Shown: positions 19,070-26,222 of the stretch, piece after piece | Layout: each line of letters starts with the position of its first letter | Numbering within the stretch: position 1 is the first letter of the stretch | Assembly: GCF_000526415.1 (NCBI RefSeq) | Contig: NZ_JAGA01000002.1 | Span: 791,001-855,000, forward strand | Length of the DNA stretch: 64,000 nucleotides | Source: Kallotenue papyrolyticum | GTDB taxonomy: Bacteria; Chloroflexota; Chloroflexia; Chloroflexales; Kallotenuaceae | Direction of reading: 5' to 3' | The notes under the pieces: generated by a model | Seen by the model: the letters and a program-made list of their open reading frames with translations, nothing else | What the model was told of the DNA's origin: nothing | Database searches by the model: none | Made by a program: the position numbers and the translations under genes

Positions 19070-20098
19070 CTACCCTGACGCGCTCAGTCCGTTGCCGGCC
19101 AGCAGCAAGATGGTGAGCACCAGCGCGCCCCAGGCCAGAATGGCGATCAGCAGGGGGCGATCCCGCAGCAGCAGCTCTTCAGGTGTGCCGCCCTCGCCGC
19201 GCTGATAGACCAGATACAGGTAGCGGAACAGCGCATAGATCACGAAGGGGATGGTGAGCATCAGCCAGGGGAAGCCGTCTTTGGGCACGCTGGGCGCCGA
19301 GAAGGTGGCGTAGGAGTAGGCGAAGATCGTGCAGGCCACCACGATCGTGATCAGGTGTTCCAGCAGTTGTGGCGAGTATTCGTTGAGAATACGGCGATGG
19401 TTGGCGGCGTTGGTGTCCAGTACCATCAGTTCGTTGCGGCGCTTGCCCAGGCCGAGGAAGAGCGCCAGCAGCAGCACGCACATCAGCCACCAGGGCGTGA
19501 TCGTCACCTGCAGGATCGCCGCGCCGCCGACCGCGCGCAGCACAAAGCCGCCGGCGATGCAGAACAGGTCGAGGATCACCACGTGCTTGAGCCAGAAGGT
19601 GTAGGCGATCTGCAACAGCAGGTACAGCAGCAGCACCACGCCAAAGGCATACCAGCCCAGTGTGCCGGCCTGGTAGAGCAGCTGCCAGGCGGCGGCGAGC
19701 GAGCTCTGGTGCGCTACGGACGGGCCGCTGAGCAAGCCGATCAGCCAGGGCAGCGCCGGCGATCCCAGGCCGAAGATCAGCGCGCCGGCGCGCGCCAGGC
19801 CCGGCGCGAGGCGGCCTGACGGTAGCGGGCGGTGCCGTTTGCGCGGATGGAGCCGATCCTGTTCCAGATCGGCCAGGTCGTTCATCAGGTACACCGCGCC
19901 GGAGACCAGACTGAAGAGCGCAAAGGCCAACACGACGCGGCCCAGCGCCCAGGCTTCGGTAAACAGATGTCGCTCGGCGAAGACAATGCCGGCGAACACA
20001 AACGCGTTTTTGATCCACTGCCGGGGGCGCATGCCCAGCAGCAGATATTTGAGCGCCTCCAGGCCACCGGCGCGCTCGACCGCGATGCGTGACTGCAT
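19070..20098 (-). CDS. UbiA-family prenyltransferase (decaprenyl-phosphate phosphoribosyltransferase-like)
   Basis: 342 residues with about nine TM segments. The prenyl-phosphate-binding Asp motif is NDLADLEQDRLHPRKRHRPLPSG, exactly the form found in DPPR synthase-like UbiA proteins, which attach phosphoribose from PRPP to a polyprenyl phosphate to make a lipid-linked arabinose or ribose donor. The second motif region is LGKRRNELMVL. Start choice is uncertain: ATG 20098 has a GGGAGG 15 nt away, whereas ATG 20113 lies directly against it. No partner epimerase is adjacent, so the pathway role is inferred from the family. Confidence 0.8.
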   Translation of the reverse strand: MQSRIAVERAGGLEALKYLLLGMRPRQWIKNAFVFAGIVFAERHLFTEAWALGRVVLAFALFSLVSGAVYLMNDLADLEQDRLHPRKRHRPLPSGRLAPGLARAGALIFGLGSPALPWLIGLLSGPSVAHQSSLAAAWQLLYQAGTLGWYAFGVVLLLYLLLQIAYTFWLKHVVILDLFCIAGGFVLRAVGGAAILQVTITPWWLMCVLLLALFLGLGKRRNELMVLDTNAANHRRILNEYSPQLLEHLITIVVACTIFAYSYATFSAPSVPKDGFPWLMLTIPFVIYALFRYLYLVYQRGEGGTPEELLLRDRPLLIAILAWGALVLTILLLAGNGLSASG

Positions 20099-20247
20099 AG
20101 CGTTGTGTGGCATCCTCCCAGGACGCGCAACCGCACGCCCTGCGCACGGTGCGATTGTACCGGACGTGTTGGTGCGCTGCAACCGGGCTTGACAGCCCTG
20201 CGGTCCGGTCGGTATGCTGCCGAACGTTCGTGGGAGATGACGACCGT

Positions 20248-20838
20248 ATGGAGCCGGGATCGGATCTCGTCGCTGGGCGCCGGCGGGCGATGTCAGCGCC
20301 GCGCCGCTGGATCCAGCCGCTGGTCTCCCTGCTGGGGGCGCTGCTGCTGTCTGGGGCGTTGATCGCGCTGCCGCTCGATGTCGAGCGCTGGGGACGGCTG
20401 GGGTATCTCGGTGTGTTTGTGCTGACGCTGCTCTCCAGCGCGACGATTCTGATCCCCAGCGCCGCGTTGGGCGCTGCGCTGAAGTTTGGTGCGGCGGCGA
20501 CGCTTAACCCGGTGCTGGTCGGCCTGCTGGCCGGGCTGGCCGCGGGCGTGGGCGAGAGCACCGGCTATCTGGCCGGACGCAGCGGTGCGCAACTGGCGCA
20601 GATGGAGCAGCGTGCCGGCTATCGGCAGATTGCCGCCTGGGTCCGACGCTTTGGTGTCTGGCCGGTGTTGGCGCTGGCGGCGGTGCCGTTGCCGCTGATC
20701 GATCTAGCCGGCCTGGCCGCCGGGGCGCTGGGCATGCCGTTCTGGCGCTTTCTGAGTGCCTGTACCCTGGGAAAAGTCGTGCGCTTCGTGCCCGTAGCGC
20801 TGCTGGGCGCTTGGCTGCGGGCGCGGGGTTGGCTCTGA
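20248..20838 (+). CDS. VTT/DedA-like small membrane protein
   Basis: 196 residues with a soluble N-terminus of about 20 residues and four or five hydrophobic segments. The segment ILIPSAALGAALKFGAAATLNPVLVGLLAGLAAGVGESTGYLAGR has the Gly-rich reentrant pattern and acidic residue of SNARE-associated/VTT proteins, though it is shorter than classical DedA. The second half (AAVPLPLIDLAGLAAGALGMPFWRFL) matches the P-x-P region of the family. GGGAGA lies ten bases before ATG 20248. Members are lipid scramblase-like; the substrate is unknown here. It ends 19 nt before rdgB. Confidence 0.75.
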   Translation: MEPGSDLVAGRRRAMSAPRRWIQPLVSLLGALLLSGALIALPLDVERWGRLGYLGVFVLTLLSSATILIPSAALGAALKFGAAATLNPVLVGLLAGLAAGVGESTGYLAGRSGAQLAQMEQRAGYRQIAAWVRRFGVWPVLALAAVPLPLIDLAGLAAGALGMPFWRFLSACTLGKVVRFVPVALLGAWLRARGWL

Positions 20839-20857
20839 GCATGCGTCGAGGAGGGCT

Positions 20858-21463
20858 ATGCCGCCACGCTTGTTGATCGCTACTGGCAATCCGCACAAAG
20901 TCGAGGAGTTTCGCGCGCTGTTGGGCGATCTTCCCTTTGAGCTGGTGCGTCTGGATCAGGTCGGCATTCACGAGCAGATCGCGGAAACAGGCACGACCTT
21001 TGCCGAGAATGCGCGCCTCAAGGCCGAGGGCTACTGCCGACAGAGCGGGTTGCTGACCCTGGCGGATGACTCGGGTTTGGAGATCGCAGCGCTCAACGGC
21101 GCGCCGGGTGTCTATTCGGCGCGCTATGGCGGCGTGAGCGGACGCGCCCAGCTCGATCTGGTGCTGCAACACATGCACGACGTGCCCTGGCCGCAGCGTC
21201 AGGCCCGTTTTGTGTGCGTGATCGCGATCGCCGAGCCGCAGGGCGCGCTACACCTGGTGGAGGGCACGCTGGATGGCATGATCGCGCACGCGCCCCAGGG
21301 CGAGTTCGGTTTTGGCTATGACCCCATCTTCTACCTGCCGGAGCGCGGCCTGACCGTGGCGCAACTGCCGCCCGATGAGAAAAACCGCATCAGCCATCGC
21401 GCGCGGGCGGCCAAGCAGGCCCGCGCGATCCTGCTGGCGATCGCGCAGCGCGCAGCATCCTGA
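20858..21463 (+). CDS. rdgB: XTP/dITP pyrophosphatase (RdgB/HAM1 family)
   Basis: 201 residues. It starts LLIATGNPHKVEEF, the nucleotide-binding S/TxNxxK signature, then GTTFAENARLKAEGY, ADDSGLEIAALNGAPGVYSARY and the C-terminal GEFGFGYDPIFYLPE and KNRISHRARA, all hallmark blocks. The enzyme removes pyrophosphate from non-canonical purine nucleotides such as XTP, dITP and ITP to keep them out of DNA and RNA. GAGGAGG four bases before ATG 20858 fixes the start. Length matches the family. A hairpin at 21509-21536 is its likely terminator. Confidence 0.95.
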   Translation: MPPRLLIATGNPHKVEEFRALLGDLPFELVRLDQVGIHEQIAETGTTFAENARLKAEGYCRQSGLLTLADDSGLEIAALNGAPGVYSARYGGVSGRAQLDLVLQHMHDVPWPQRQARFVCVIAIAEPQGALHLVEGTLDGMIAHAPQGEFGFGYDPIFYLPERGLTVAQLPPDEKNRISHRARAAKQARAILLAIAQRAAS

Positions 21464-21508
21464 GTGGCGCCCGCTGCATGATCGTTTGGCTGTATTCCTG
21501 CTCACCAC

Positions 21509-21539
21509 CGCCCGATGCGTAGCTCAGCGTCGGGCGTTT
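21509..21539 (+). terminator. Hairpin terminator after rdgB
   Basis: CGCCCGATGC pairs with GCGTCGGGCG (ten bp including one wobble) around an eight-base loop, followed by TTT. It lies 45 nt after the rdgB stop. The T run is short. Confidence 0.55.
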
Positions 21540-21870
21540 CGATCCTGAGTCACCTGCCTTGCTCACTCCGCCGCATAGGTTGCTTTGGAGCGCTTAAGCG
21601 AACCATCTTGCGGTGAACCGCTTCGCTGTGGTGGCTTCGTCCTTTCTGCTGCCCTGCTTTGGTACTGCTTCTGCGAACGCGCTTCTACGCCGGATGAAAT
21701 GCTCGTCATGGATACACCGTATGACTCATGCCTGGCCGGAGCGGGCCTTTTAGCCTTGCTGATGCGCGGAAGGACGGATGCGTCATCGCGCATTTGTTCT
21801 GGTGTTTTGGCGTCGATTGCGTTGCCTGCCACCCCATTCACAGCGGTTGTTGGGGATGAATAGTTGCCTG

Positions 21871-21898
21871 TTGCAGAATAATGCATCTGTTGTACAAT
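21871..21898 (+). promoter_or_regulatory. Promoter of the small AT-hook-like gene
   Basis: TTGCAG at 21871-21876 and TACAAT at 21893-21898 with a 16-nt spacer, in a local A/T-rich stretch. Start of transcription would be near 21905, leaving a leader of about 70 nt before the ATG at 21977. Confidence 0.6.
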
Positions 21899-21976
21899 AT
21901 GGTCAGGATAAACCGAAGTGTTCGTTTCAAACGGAATTTGCATGCCGTTTGGCGAACAAAGCAGATGGAGGTCTGT

Positions 21977-22327
21977 ATGCCGCAAGTGCACATCTACACA
22001 CCCGAAGAGCTGGCCGAGCGCGAAAAGAAGCCGCGTGGCCGGAGTGGACGCCGGCGCAGTGAGGAGCGCGTCCGCGCCATCGAGTTTTTCAAAGCGCAGT
22101 TGCAGGGCGCGCAACCGGGGTATGGCGGTGAAGTGCTGCTTGAGGAGGGTGAGGAAAAGCGCACGGTGCGCCAGAATCTCAAGATCGCGGCGCAGGAGTT
22201 GGGCCTGGCGCTGGCGTTTCGCCCGATCAAGGACAGGAGCCGCATCCAGTTCCGTGTGATTACGCCCGAGGAGGCGGCGGCGCGTCCGCGGCGGCGTGGT
22301 GGGCGACCGCCCAAGCGGCGCAGCTAG
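21977..22327 (+). CDS. Small basic protein with AT-hook-like C-terminus
   Basis: 116 residues, unrecognised. The N-terminus MPQVHIYTPEELAEREKKPRGRSGRRRSEERV carries a basic RGRSGRRR patch. The middle is an alpha/beta segment (RTVRQNLKIAAQELGLALAFRP, then IQFRVIT). The C-terminus ends PRRRGGRPPKRRS, resembling an AT-hook (the RGGRPPK core is close to RGRP). GGAGGT four bases before ATG 21977 sets the start. It has its own promoter and a hairpin terminator, so it is a single-gene unit. A DNA-binding architectural or regulatory protein is my inference; binding to RNA is equally possible. Confidence 0.65.
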   Translation: MPQVHIYTPEELAEREKKPRGRSGRRRSEERVRAIEFFKAQLQGAQPGYGGEVLLEEGEEKRTVRQNLKIAAQELGLALAFRPIKDRSRIQFRVITPEEAAARPRRRGGRPPKRRS

Positions 22328-22358
22328 GGAGGGCCATCGCTGCGCGCTTGTGGCTGGC

Positions 22359-22383
22359 TGTAGCGCCTCCAGGAGGCGCTACA
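22359..22383. terminator. Bidirectional terminator between convergent genes
   Basis: Perfect arms TGTAGCGCCTCC and GGAGGCGCTACA are separated by one base. It overlaps the stop codon of the minus-strand acetyltransferase gene and follows the small AT-hook-like gene by about 30 nt. Only a short T run (CTCTTT) follows on the plus strand. Confidence 0.65.
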
Positions 22384-23059
22384 GCTCTTTGTGCATCAGG
22401 AGATGGGTCGGCGCGCCCAGGGGCAGCCAGCCGAGCAAGCCGCGCCGTCGCCCGACGACAACGTAGCCGTGGTGGAGGTACAGGCGACAAGCCGCTTGGT
22501 TGTTGGCAGCGACCTCCAGCAGGACACTGGTTTTGCCGTAGCTGCGTGCGCGGTCGTGTAAGGCCGTCAGCAGGGCGCTGGCCACGCCCCGGCGACGCCA
22601 GGCGGCTGTGACGGCGACGCTGTAGATGTAGGCTTCGTGGCTGCGTGGCTGGTACATCGGCGGTTCGGTGAGTGCGGCGCGCAGATCGAGCAGCAGCGCC
22701 CGCCCAACGCCCAGCTCTTCGAAGAGCATGCGTTCTTCAAGTCCATCGCTGCGTGGATGCACCTCACGGGTGCGCAGGCCGGCGACGCCGATCGGTCGGT
22801 TCGCGCTATCGACGGCGACCAGCAGCCCATACAGGCGGCCCGGCAGGGTATGGATGCGCTCGATGAAGCGGCGGCCCGCGCGGCGATGGAGCCAGCCACC
22901 GTATTCATGGCCAAAGCCTTCCAGCAGCAGGTCGGCGATCGCGCCGGCGTCGGAGCGTGTGGCCGGACGGAGCGCAAAGCCCGAGGCGTCAGCCCCAGGG
23001 TTAGGCGTCTGGGCCTGCGGTGCGCTGCTTGCGCCGGATTGCGTTGGTTGGTGAGCCAC
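22379..23059 (-). CDS. GNAT-family N-acetyltransferase
   Basis: 226 residues from GTG 23059. The GNAT core is clear: ALRPATRSDAGAIADLLLEGF at the N-terminus, the acetyl-CoA-binding V-A-V-T-x-x-WRRRGVASALLTALHDRA, and LEVAANNQAACRLYLHHGYVVVGRRRG. The 35 residues before the core are Pro/Ser/Ala-rich. A TTG at 23107 is an alternative start; neither has a strong ribosome-binding site (AGGA nine bases before the GTG). The acceptor is unknown. Confidence 0.7.
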   Translation of the reverse strand: MAHQPTQSGASSAPQAQTPNPGADASGFALRPATRSDAGAIADLLLEGFGHEYGGWLHRRAGRRFIERIHTLPGRLYGLLVAVDSANRPIGVAGLRTREVHPRSDGLEERMLFEELGVGRALLLDLRAALTEPPMYQPRSHEAYIYSVAVTAAWRRRGVASALLTALHDRARSYGKTSVLLEVAANNQAACRLYLHHGYVVVGRRRGLLGWLPLGAPTHLLMHKEL

Positions 23060-23170
23060 TCTGCACCGTCCTGCCTCCAGTGTACGGCCAGAGTTTCGCC
23101 GTTGCAAATGGTGGGCCGCGAAGCGCTAACCGACGCACGCATGCGTGCGCCGGTCGCGAGCCACGCGCGG

Positions 23171-24517
23171 TTAGCTTTCCAGGCCGCGCAACAGGATCTC
23201 CGCTTCTTCGGGAGCGAGCCGGCCCTCATGGACCATCGACAGAATGGCCAGACGCTGGGCGTCGCGATCGGCCGGGCTGGCGGGTGGCGTCGACTCCGCG
23301 GAGGAGGGGGCCTCTGCCGCGCGGTCGATGCGCACGGTCTGGCCAGTGTAGGGCCGTGCCGGCGGCCGCGGAGGCTGGCCGGGCACGGGGGGGCGCGGTG
23401 GGAAGTGGCGCAGCGCCTGTTCGACTGCTTCTTGGGCTTTCGCAATGCCGGCGGCTGCCGCGGCGCGCGCTTCGCGCTTGATGCGCTCGATCTGTTCTGG
23501 ATCGAAGACGAACTCATGCTCGTTGAAGCGGCCATAGATGCGTGGCCGCCGGCCAAAGGAGCTGTGCAGTTCTTCACGCATCTCGCGCCGCGCCTCGCGT
23601 CCGGCGATGCGCACCTCGCGCGCGATCTCGCGGCCCAGATTCCCCAGATCGCGCGCCAGCGTGCGCCCCAACTCCTCCAGTTCGCGGCCCAGCCCACGCA
23701 GATCCTCGAAGCCGCCCCACTCGCCTGGGCTGCTCTGCTGCTCGGCCTGGCGCCCACCGCGGATCACCAGGTCGCCGCCGACGGTCAACTGCAGGCGTCG
23801 CTGGCCTTCGCCAAAGCGCAGGCTGATGCGGCCGGGACCGCGCCGCACGTTCCATCCCTCGCCGCTGCCGGTGATCTCGCCGCCGACAAAGGCCGTGATG
23901 AGCGCATCCGTAGCGGGATCCAGCGTCAGGGTGGCGTCGCCGCCAATCGTGCCGCTGCTGTCGGCCTCGAGCGCCGTTAGCGCTAGCTCCAGATCGCCGC
24001 CGATGTTGCCCAGCGCGCTCAGCCGCCCGACCTGGCGCAGGATGACGTCGCCGCCCGCCGCCCCCAGGCGAAACGAGGCGATCGAATCGGCCGTTAGGTC
24101 GCCGCCGATATGGCCAAGCGTGACCTCCTCACAAGCGCCATGCAGCTCGACATCCCCGCCAATCGTCTCCAGATGGGCGCGCGCGACGCCGGTGAGCGAC
24201 AGATCGCCGCCGATGCCCTGCGCCGTGAACTGCGTCAGCACCTGAGTCTGCTCGCCGCGGGGCCGAACCTCAACATCGCCGGCGATCCCGTCCAGCTCCA
24301 GGCTGGCCTCGGCCGGGAGCTGCAGCTCCAGATCGCCCGGATACCCCGCGATGGTGATGATCTGCTCCGCTTCGCGGATATAGCGCTCGAGATCGTCGTC
24401 GCCTGCGATGATCAGCGTGCGCTCGCCGCTGCCGGTGATGTCCACGTCTCCGCCGCAGCCGACGATGCGGATATGCAGTCCAGGTGCTACCTCACTGCGT
24501 GTCCATTGCGTGCTCAT
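23171..24517 (-). CDS. IGGD-repeat beta-rich protein with C-terminal SHOCT-like segment
   Basis: 448 residues. From residue 1 to about 260 the protein is a run of short beta repeats, each with the turn GGD (GCGGDVDI, GIGGDLSL, TIGGDVELHG, HIGGDLTADS, NIGGDLELAL, TIGGDATLTL). This is like DUF4097/bactofilin-type beta solenoids. A charged helical segment rich in Arg/Glu follows (LGRELEELGRTLARDLGNLGREIAREV), then a Pro-rich linker. The end is ILSMVHEGRLAPEEAEILLRGLES, a SHOCT-like helical pair. No signal peptide, so probably cytoplasmic. AAGGAG precedes ATG 24517. It is the last gene of the DUF2089 operon. Confidence 0.7.
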   Translation of the reverse strand: MSTQWTRSEVAPGLHIRIVGCGGDVDITGSGERTLIIAGDDDLERYIREAEQIITIAGYPGDLELQLPAEASLELDGIAGDVEVRPRGEQTQVLTQFTAQGIGGDLSLTGVARAHLETIGGDVELHGACEEVTLGHIGGDLTADSIASFRLGAAGGDVILRQVGRLSALGNIGGDLELALTALEADSSGTIGGDATLTLDPATDALITAFVGGEITGSGEGWNVRRGPGRISLRFGEGQRRLQLTVGGDLVIRGGRQAEQQSSPGEWGGFEDLRGLGRELEELGRTLARDLGNLGREIAREVRIAGREARREMREELHSSFGRRPRIYGRFNEHEFVFDPEQIERIKREARAAAAAGIAKAQEAVEQALRHFPPRPPVPGQPPRPPARPYTGQTVRIDRAAEAPSSAESTPPASPADRDAQRLAILSMVHEGRLAPEEAEILLRGLES

Positions 24518-24534
24518 AGCCTGCTCCTTTGTGA

Positions 24535-24813
24535 CTATTCGACGGTCAATTCCAGCCGCTCGCCATGCTGCTCATCGATCCAGGCCAATTCGGCAACGCC
24601 CTCGCGGGTCGCCTGCTCAACGACGCGCTCGATCGCGACATCGGGCGGCAGCAGGCGTGCACCCAGCCGCTGCGCGACGTTGACCAGGTTGATGGGCAGT
24701 GCCAGCATGACTTTGATCTGCCCGGTGCGCAGATCGACGATCCGCAGCCGCAGCAACTGCGCGGACCGCTTGCTGCCATGGCCAAGGTGCTGTAGTGATG
24801 TGGAGGCGCTCAT
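24535..24813 (-). CDS. Small conserved protein of the DUF2089 operon
   Basis: 92 residues, no signal peptide. The centre (RLRIVDLRTGQIKVMLALPINLVNVAQRLGARLLPP) and the end (AELAWIDEQHGERLELTVE) read like the short domain that accompanies SHOCT/IGGD proteins in Chloroflexota and Firmicutes. The gene overlaps the DUF2089 gene by four bases (ATGA) and ends 17 nt before the IGGD-repeat gene, so all three are probably translated from one mRNA. Function unknown; I infer that it partners with the IGGD protein. Confidence 0.65.
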   Translation of the reverse strand: MSASTSLQHLGHGSKRSAQLLRLRIVDLRTGQIKVMLALPINLVNVAQRLGARLLPPDVAIERVVEQATREGVAELAWIDEQHGERLELTVE

Positions 24814-25205
24814 GGTTGTGCCTGAGGCTGGTTGCCGCTGGCGGCTTTGAGCTGCGCCAGCGCTTCTTCGGGGGTCAACTCGCCCCGGCCCAGCCGCTCC
24901 AGAACGTCCAGGCGCTCGCTGCGCGGTGGCGGCGGCGCTTCGCCATAGCCCATTGCCGCCGCCAGCTCGTCCATGCGGTTGCGTACTGTGTTGTAGTGCA
25001 CGCCTAGTTCGCTGGCAACGCGGTTCATGTTGCCGCGATTCTTGACCAGCAGGGCGATCAACTGGATCTGTTCTGGCGTGAGGCGCTTCAGCAGCCCGAG
25101 ATCGAACTGGCCTTCGATGCTACCGTGACAGTTCACGCAGTCCAGACGTGTGGCAATCAGCTCGCCAGCGCAGATCGGACAGCGCGTCAATAACGGATAA
25201 CTCAT
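24810..25205 (-). CDS. DUF2089-family protein (zinc ribbon plus helix-turn-helix-like)
   Basis: 131 residues. The N-terminal zinc ribbon (CPICAG and CVNCHG) is followed by LLKRLTPEQIQLIALLVKNRGNMNRVASELGVHYNTVRNRMDEL, a sigma-factor-region-4/HTH-like segment. The last 30 residues (RLDVLERLGRGELTPEEALAQL) resemble the same SHOCT-like helices found at the end of the IGGD protein. This is the DUF2089 arrangement, which suggests a DNA-binding regulator. AAGGAGG precedes ATG 25205. It is the likely candidate to act at the palindrome in the operon promoter, but that is inference. Confidence 0.8.
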   Translation of the reverse strand: MSYPLLTRCPICAGELIATRLDCVNCHGSIEGQFDLGLLKRLTPEQIQLIALLVKNRGNMNRVASELGVHYNTVRNRMDELAAAMGYGEAPPPPRSERLDVLERLGRGELTPEEALAQLKAASGNQPQAQP

Positions 25206-25241
25206 GCTACGATCCTCCTTGGCGTGGACGCCGTTCATCGC

Positions 25242-25814
25242 TTAGCTGTCCGGCGGCACGACAATCCCGATGCGCTCGAGTGCGGCGCGCATGGGCGCGG
25301 TCGTGTGCAACTGCAGCGGAATGCGATCCCAGGCGTCGGAGTGACTGCGAAACAGGAGCCGGCTGCGCCACAGATCATCGCCACCCACCAGCATGCGCAG
25401 GCGTTGGGTTGGTGCGACGCCGCCGTGCAGGCGCACCGGCGCGGCGTACACGGCTTCGACCAGCACGCCCTGGCGTTCGAGCTGCTGCCAGCTATGATCT
25501 GAGAAGCCGAAATCTCCAAAAAAGTAGCCCTCCGAGATCGTGGCGTTGAAGGCGCTGACCAGCGACGCAAAGCGTGGATCGCCGGGTGCGAGCGTGAGCG
25601 GCCGGCCACGATCAATGACCATGAGCTGGCGCGGCTGCGCCGCAAAGCTGCTGCTCCACCACAACGGATCGCCGGTGACGACCGTGCGGTAGGCATACAC
25701 GAAGCCGCCAAACACCAGCACAATCACCAGCAGCAGCCCGGTCAGCCTGGCCAGGCTGAAGGTGGGACGCTCGCCGTCGGCGGGCTGGGGACGCGGCAGT
25801 AGCTCATGCAGCAT
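25242..25814 (-). CDS. Single-pass membrane protein of unknown function
   Basis: 190 residues. A cytoplasmic N-terminus of about 22 residues precedes one TM helix (LTGLLLVIVLVFGGFVYAY), then an extracytoplasmic domain of about 140 residues (for example SEGYFFGDFGFSDHSWQQLERQG and LRMLVGGDDLWRSRLLFRS). No family recognised. It lies between the 66-residue protein and the DUF2089 gene with gaps of 9 and 36 nt, so it belongs to the same transcript. Confidence 0.65.
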   Translation of the reverse strand: MLHELLPRPQPADGERPTFSLARLTGLLLVIVLVFGGFVYAYRTVVTGDPLWWSSSFAAQPRQLMVIDRGRPLTLAPGDPRFASLVSAFNATISEGYFFGDFGFSDHSWQQLERQGVLVEAVYAAPVRLHGGVAPTQRLRMLVGGDDLWRSRLLFRSHSDAWDRIPLQLHTTAPMRAALERIGIVVPPDS

Positions 25815-25823
25815 CGCGCTTCC

Positions 25824-26024
25824 TCAGCTTGGCTCGACGATCAGGTGGCCATCGGCGCAGCGCTGGTGCGCTGCGGCCGACAGCTTCGCGAGCCGCGCGG
25901 CAGTCTGCTGCAGCGCCTCTTCCAGGTGGGCCTGGACCAGCGCGTCGATCGGGGTGTGTAGTGCTGCGCCCGGCGTGGCCGCGCGCGCGTCGCTCAGGCG
26001 CCCATCGGGTTCGAGGATGATCAT
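25824..26024 (-). CDS. Small protein, first gene of the DUF2089 operon
   Basis: 66 residues. It starts MIILEPDGRLSDARAA and has a single predicted helix around ALVQAHLEEALQQTAARLAKL. GGAGGAA five bases before ATG 26024 is a strong ribosome-binding site, and the operator-containing promoter lies 40 nt upstream, which supports a real gene despite its size. Two Cys/His positions (AAHQRCADGH) are not enough for a metal site by themselves. Function unknown. Confidence 0.6.
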   Translation of the reverse strand: MIILEPDGRLSDARAATPGAALHTPIDALVQAHLEEALQQTAARLAKLSAAAHQRCADGHLIVEPS

Positions 26025-26059
26025 GGCCTTCCTCCTGCAGTCATGCCACTACTGGTTCT

Positions 26060-26087
26060 ATTCTACAATATAATTGTAGAAAGTCAA
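26060..26087 (-). promoter_or_regulatory. Promoter with palindromic operator between -35 and -10
   Basis: On the minus strand TTGACT (26087-26082) and TAGAAT (26065-26060) are 16 nt apart. The palindrome at 26061-26081, arms TTCTACAAT and ATTGTAGAA around ATA, fills the spacer and overlaps the -10, the classical position for repression by steric block. It drives the five-gene operon ending at 23171. The palindrome also contains TATAAT on the plus strand (26069-26074). Confidence 0.75.
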
Positions 26088-26157
26088 TACCTTCATTGTG
26101 TTTATTTTCTGGAAGGCGCGGCGCGGGTGCGGGTAGGCAGGTCTGAGGCAGCTCGGG

Positions 26158-26163
26158 TATAAT
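26158..26163 (+). promoter_or_regulatory. Possible -10 of the exonuclease-helicase gene
   Basis: TATAAT, 60 nt before the GTG at 26223. No good -35 hexamer at 17-nt spacing. Confidence 0.45.
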
Positions 26164-26222
26164 GGACCTCCCCGGAGCAGTGGGTCAACCGGCGCGGCAG
26201 CGCACAGCGAAAAGAGAAACGC

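Larger units (their letters stand above)
21464..21976. other. 513-nt gap of lower GC, no convincing gene
   Basis: It contains the rdgB terminator hairpin, about 300 nt of noticeably lower GC without a convincing coding frame, and the promoter of the next gene. A minus-strand frame at 21563-21886 (107 codons) is open but low-complexity, and I do not accept it as a gene. Confidence 0.5.

Noticed and set aside
21563..21886. Minus-strand 107-codon frame before the AT-hook-like gene
   Set aside because: Low-complexity, no ribosome-binding site and no codon bias; it ends inside a gap next to a terminator.
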